From Lautropia sp. (GTDB taxonomy: Bacteria; Pseudomonadota; Gammaproteobacteria; Burkholderiales; Burkholderiaceae_E), in contig JAUMZD010000002.1 in the NCBI GenBank assembly GCA_030528325.1, positions 1 to 64,000 of the forward strand: a DNA stretch of 64,000 nucleotides. Direction: 5' to 3'. Positions 62,249 to 64,000 of the stretch are shown in pieces. A program made the translations under genes and the position numbers. The notes under the pieces were generated by a model. It was not told the origin of the DNA and ran no database searches. It saw only the letters and a program-made list of their open reading frames with translations. Every line of letters starts with the position of its first letter. Positions within the stretch are counted from its first letter, which is position 1.

Positions 62249-64000
62249 ATGAAATCCCACACTGCTTCACCCTCACCCATCGCGTCGCCGGCGGGCAATG
62301 CCAGCATGCACATCGGCTTGCAACCTCCTGCTGCTGCGCCCCGTATCGACCGTCCCGTTCCCGTGGCCAGCAGCCTGCCAGCCAGGCTGTGGCTGCCTCT
62401 TTCGATACTGGCCCTGACACTCGGCATGGGAGCCTGCGGTGGTGGTAGCGCAACCGGCAGGCCCTCCTTGCCCGGCGGCACCGTTAGAGATGCCTCACAG
62501 GCCACCGGGCAGCCCAATCCCCCCGACAGCCAGCCATCCGGCCCTGCCACCGGCGGCCATGACAGCAACGCACAAGCGGGTGCCACGAGCAGTGGCAACA
62601 CATCGGCCGGTGCAGTTTCCCAATCCGGCTCTCCAGACACGGCCGCCCCGCAACACCCCCATCAGCACGATACCTCAGGGCAGCCGCCACACCAGCCAGG
62701 GGATATGCCCATCGTCACCCAGCCACCTCACATCAGCGAAACCTCACCCGACTATCTGGCGAGCTGTGACACCTTGTCGGCGCAGCCACTCGTGCTGCGT
62801 TCCGGCATGCTTCGCTACGCCGATCCTGCAACCACACGCCCTGCCTTCGGACGCCCTCACAAAGACCCGGTGCATCAAAGCTGCGTGACCCGTGTCACCG
62901 ATCAGGCCACGAATCACCCTGCACAGTACTGGGGAACACAGACGCCCCGGCGGCAGGTGTTCAATGCCGATTCATCGGCATTCCTGCTGAACGCCCGCAA
63001 CGGCAGCTGGCGGGTGCATGACGCACGGACGGGGCAACTCGTCCGGCAACTCGATCACATCCATGGGGTCAACGCCGAACCGCAATGGCATGCAACCGAT
63101 CCGAACCTGATTCATTACCTGCCCAACAATGGCCAGGGCATGCAGATCCACGAGCTTCGGGTCGATCGCAACGAAAGCCGCCTGCTGGCCGACCTCGGCC
63201 CCCAGATTCGACAGCACTGGCCACAGGCCACCCACGCCTGGACCGTCGGACAGGGCTCCCCCTCGGCCGATGGACGCTACTGGTGCCTGCTGGCCGAACA
63301 TAACGCTGCCGATGACAGTGGCTGGCAGCCGCATGGCGTCTTCACCTGGGACATGCAGACTGGCCGCATCATTGGCACGATGTCACTGACTGACACCGCG
63401 AGTGGCAAGAATTACAGACCTTCCTACATCAGCACCAGCCCAAGCGGCCAGCACTGTCTGGTGGCTGCCCCTTACCCGGTCGGTTCCCGTGTCTACCGGC
63501 GTGATTTCTCCTCCCCTGCCAACTCCCCCGGCAAAGCTGCCTATCTCCAGGTCAGCACCGAAGATCACGACGCCGACATGGCCTTCAACCGACAGGGAGA
63601 AGACATCTACGTGTCGGTGAACTACAACCACGGCCAGGGGCGAGGCGAAGTCTACATGGTGAATCTGGACACAGGCGCCCGAACCCACCTGTTCGACAAC
63701 CACATCGGCGGCACCATCGGTGGACTCCAATTCTCCGGCCGGGGCTATCAGGAACCAGGCTGGATGCTGGTATCCTCACACGCCGAACGGACCCACGGGC
63801 CCGACCCCTCCGCATGGGTACGCAACCTGCGCCATGAACACCCATCCCGACAATGGCATCATCGGAAACTGTTCGCAATCAATCTCGATCCAGTCGGTGG
63901 CAGGCCTGAGGTGAAGTCGATCGCCAACATGCACAACGACTGGTGGCTGCCCGACCCGACACAAGTGCACAGCTGGCCCACACCCAACGCCAGCGTCAGC
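62249..64000 (+). CDS. Second paralogous lipoprotein, truncated by window end
   Basis: An open frame of 584 codons without a stop up to base 64000. It is clearly related to the protein at 60458: aligned segments include QWHATDPNLIHYLPNNGQGM against QWHPNNPHVIYFLPTNGVGM, and RYWCLLAEH against RYWCFMVES, and GVFTWDMQTGRIIGTM against GVFTFDLTEKRIIATM. The lipobox LGMGAC follows LWLPLSILALT. With ATG 62249 the lipobox is far downstream (about residue 67); GTG 62363 would give a normal 25-residue signal, so the true start is uncertain. The linker after the lipobox is Pro/Gly/Ser/His-rich. Confidence 0.7.
   Translation, partial: MKSHTASPSPIASPAGNASMHIGLQPPAAAPRIDRPVPVASSLPARLWLPLSILALTLGMGACGGGSATGRPSLPGGTVRDASQATGQPNPPDSQPSGPATGGHDSNAQAGATSSGNTSAGAVSQSGSPDTAAPQHPHQHDTSGQPPHQPGDMPIVTQPPHISETSPDYLASCDTLSAQPLVLRSGMLRYADPATTRPAFGRPHKDPVHQSCVTRVTDQATNHPAQYWGTQTPRRQVFNADSSAFLLNARNGSWRVHDARTGQLVRQLDHIHGVNAEPQWHATDPNLIHYLPNNGQGMQIHELRVDRNESRLLADLGPQIRQHWPQATHAWTVGQGSPSADGRYWCLLAEHNAADDSGWQPHGVFTWDMQTGRIIGTMSLTDTASGKNYRPSYISTSPSGQHCLVAAPYPVGSRVYRRDFSSPANSPGKAAYLQVSTEDHDADMAFNRQGEDIYVSVNYNHGQGRGEVYMVNLDTGARTHLFDNHIGGTIGGLQFSGRGYQEPGWMLVSSHAERTHGPDPSAWVRNLRHEHPSRQWHHRKLFAINLDPVGGRPEVKSIANMHNDWWLPDPTQVHSWPTPNASVS

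Overview
The window looks like chromosome from a high-GC betaproteobacterium, probably Burkholderiales. Supporting signs are the order gatC-gatA-gatB divergent from mreB-mreC-mreD-mrdA-rodA, the presence of aceK, and an exopolysaccharide locus of the exosortase-A (XrtA/PEP-CTERM) type. Genus cannot be read from sequence alone; Lautropia-like would be a guess. No tRNA, rRNA or CRISPR array was recognised.

Layout. (1) 1-6.6 kb is mobile and AT-richer: the tail of a transposase whose N-terminal residues look IS66-like and the rest IS1634-like, then a type I secretion set (C39-peptidase ABC exporter, HlyD-type adaptor, TolC-type channel) with an IS3-family element between the convergent parts. 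No cargo peptide is visible. (2) 6.6-24.9 kb is conserved housekeeping: xthA, pyrE (with an unusual internal insertion), gatCAB with a lipoprotein gene inserted in the operon, the mre/mrd/rod cell-shape operon, a quinone oxidoreductase, a SMUG-type uracil-DNA glycosylase, a divergent acetyl-CoA synthetase, a DUF2214 membrane protein and a TIGR01777-type oxidoreductase. (3) 25.0-27.8 kb is a small defence-like island: an AIPR protein with a nuclease-like N-terminus, a membrane protein, and a Phd-like antitoxin/PIN toxin pair. (4) 27.9-36.2 kb is an iron-linked region: two diverged copies of a cassette carrying a tiny membrane-protein gene (one with a TGG-to-TGA stop), two Fe(II) dioxygenases, and two divergent TonB-dependent receptors whose shared intergenic region holds two Fur-like boxes and a 20-bp perfect palindrome. 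(5) 36.3-41.8 kb holds a DHH-type phosphoesterase lacking the DHH motif, aceK, a thiolase and coaA. (6) 42.4-64.0 kb is one long same-strand exopolysaccharide locus that runs off the right edge.

How the genes work together. In region 6 the export lipoprotein, chain-length protein, BY-kinase and AAA ATPase form the export/control module; the flippase and the polymerase/ligase-like protein form a Wzx/Wzy-like route; a 1206-residue triple glycosyltransferase, another GT4, two asparagine-synthetase-like amidotransferases and two deacetylases build and decorate the glycan. Two paralogous lipoproteins of unknown function close the visible part. No exosortase or PEP-CTERM substrate is present in the window.
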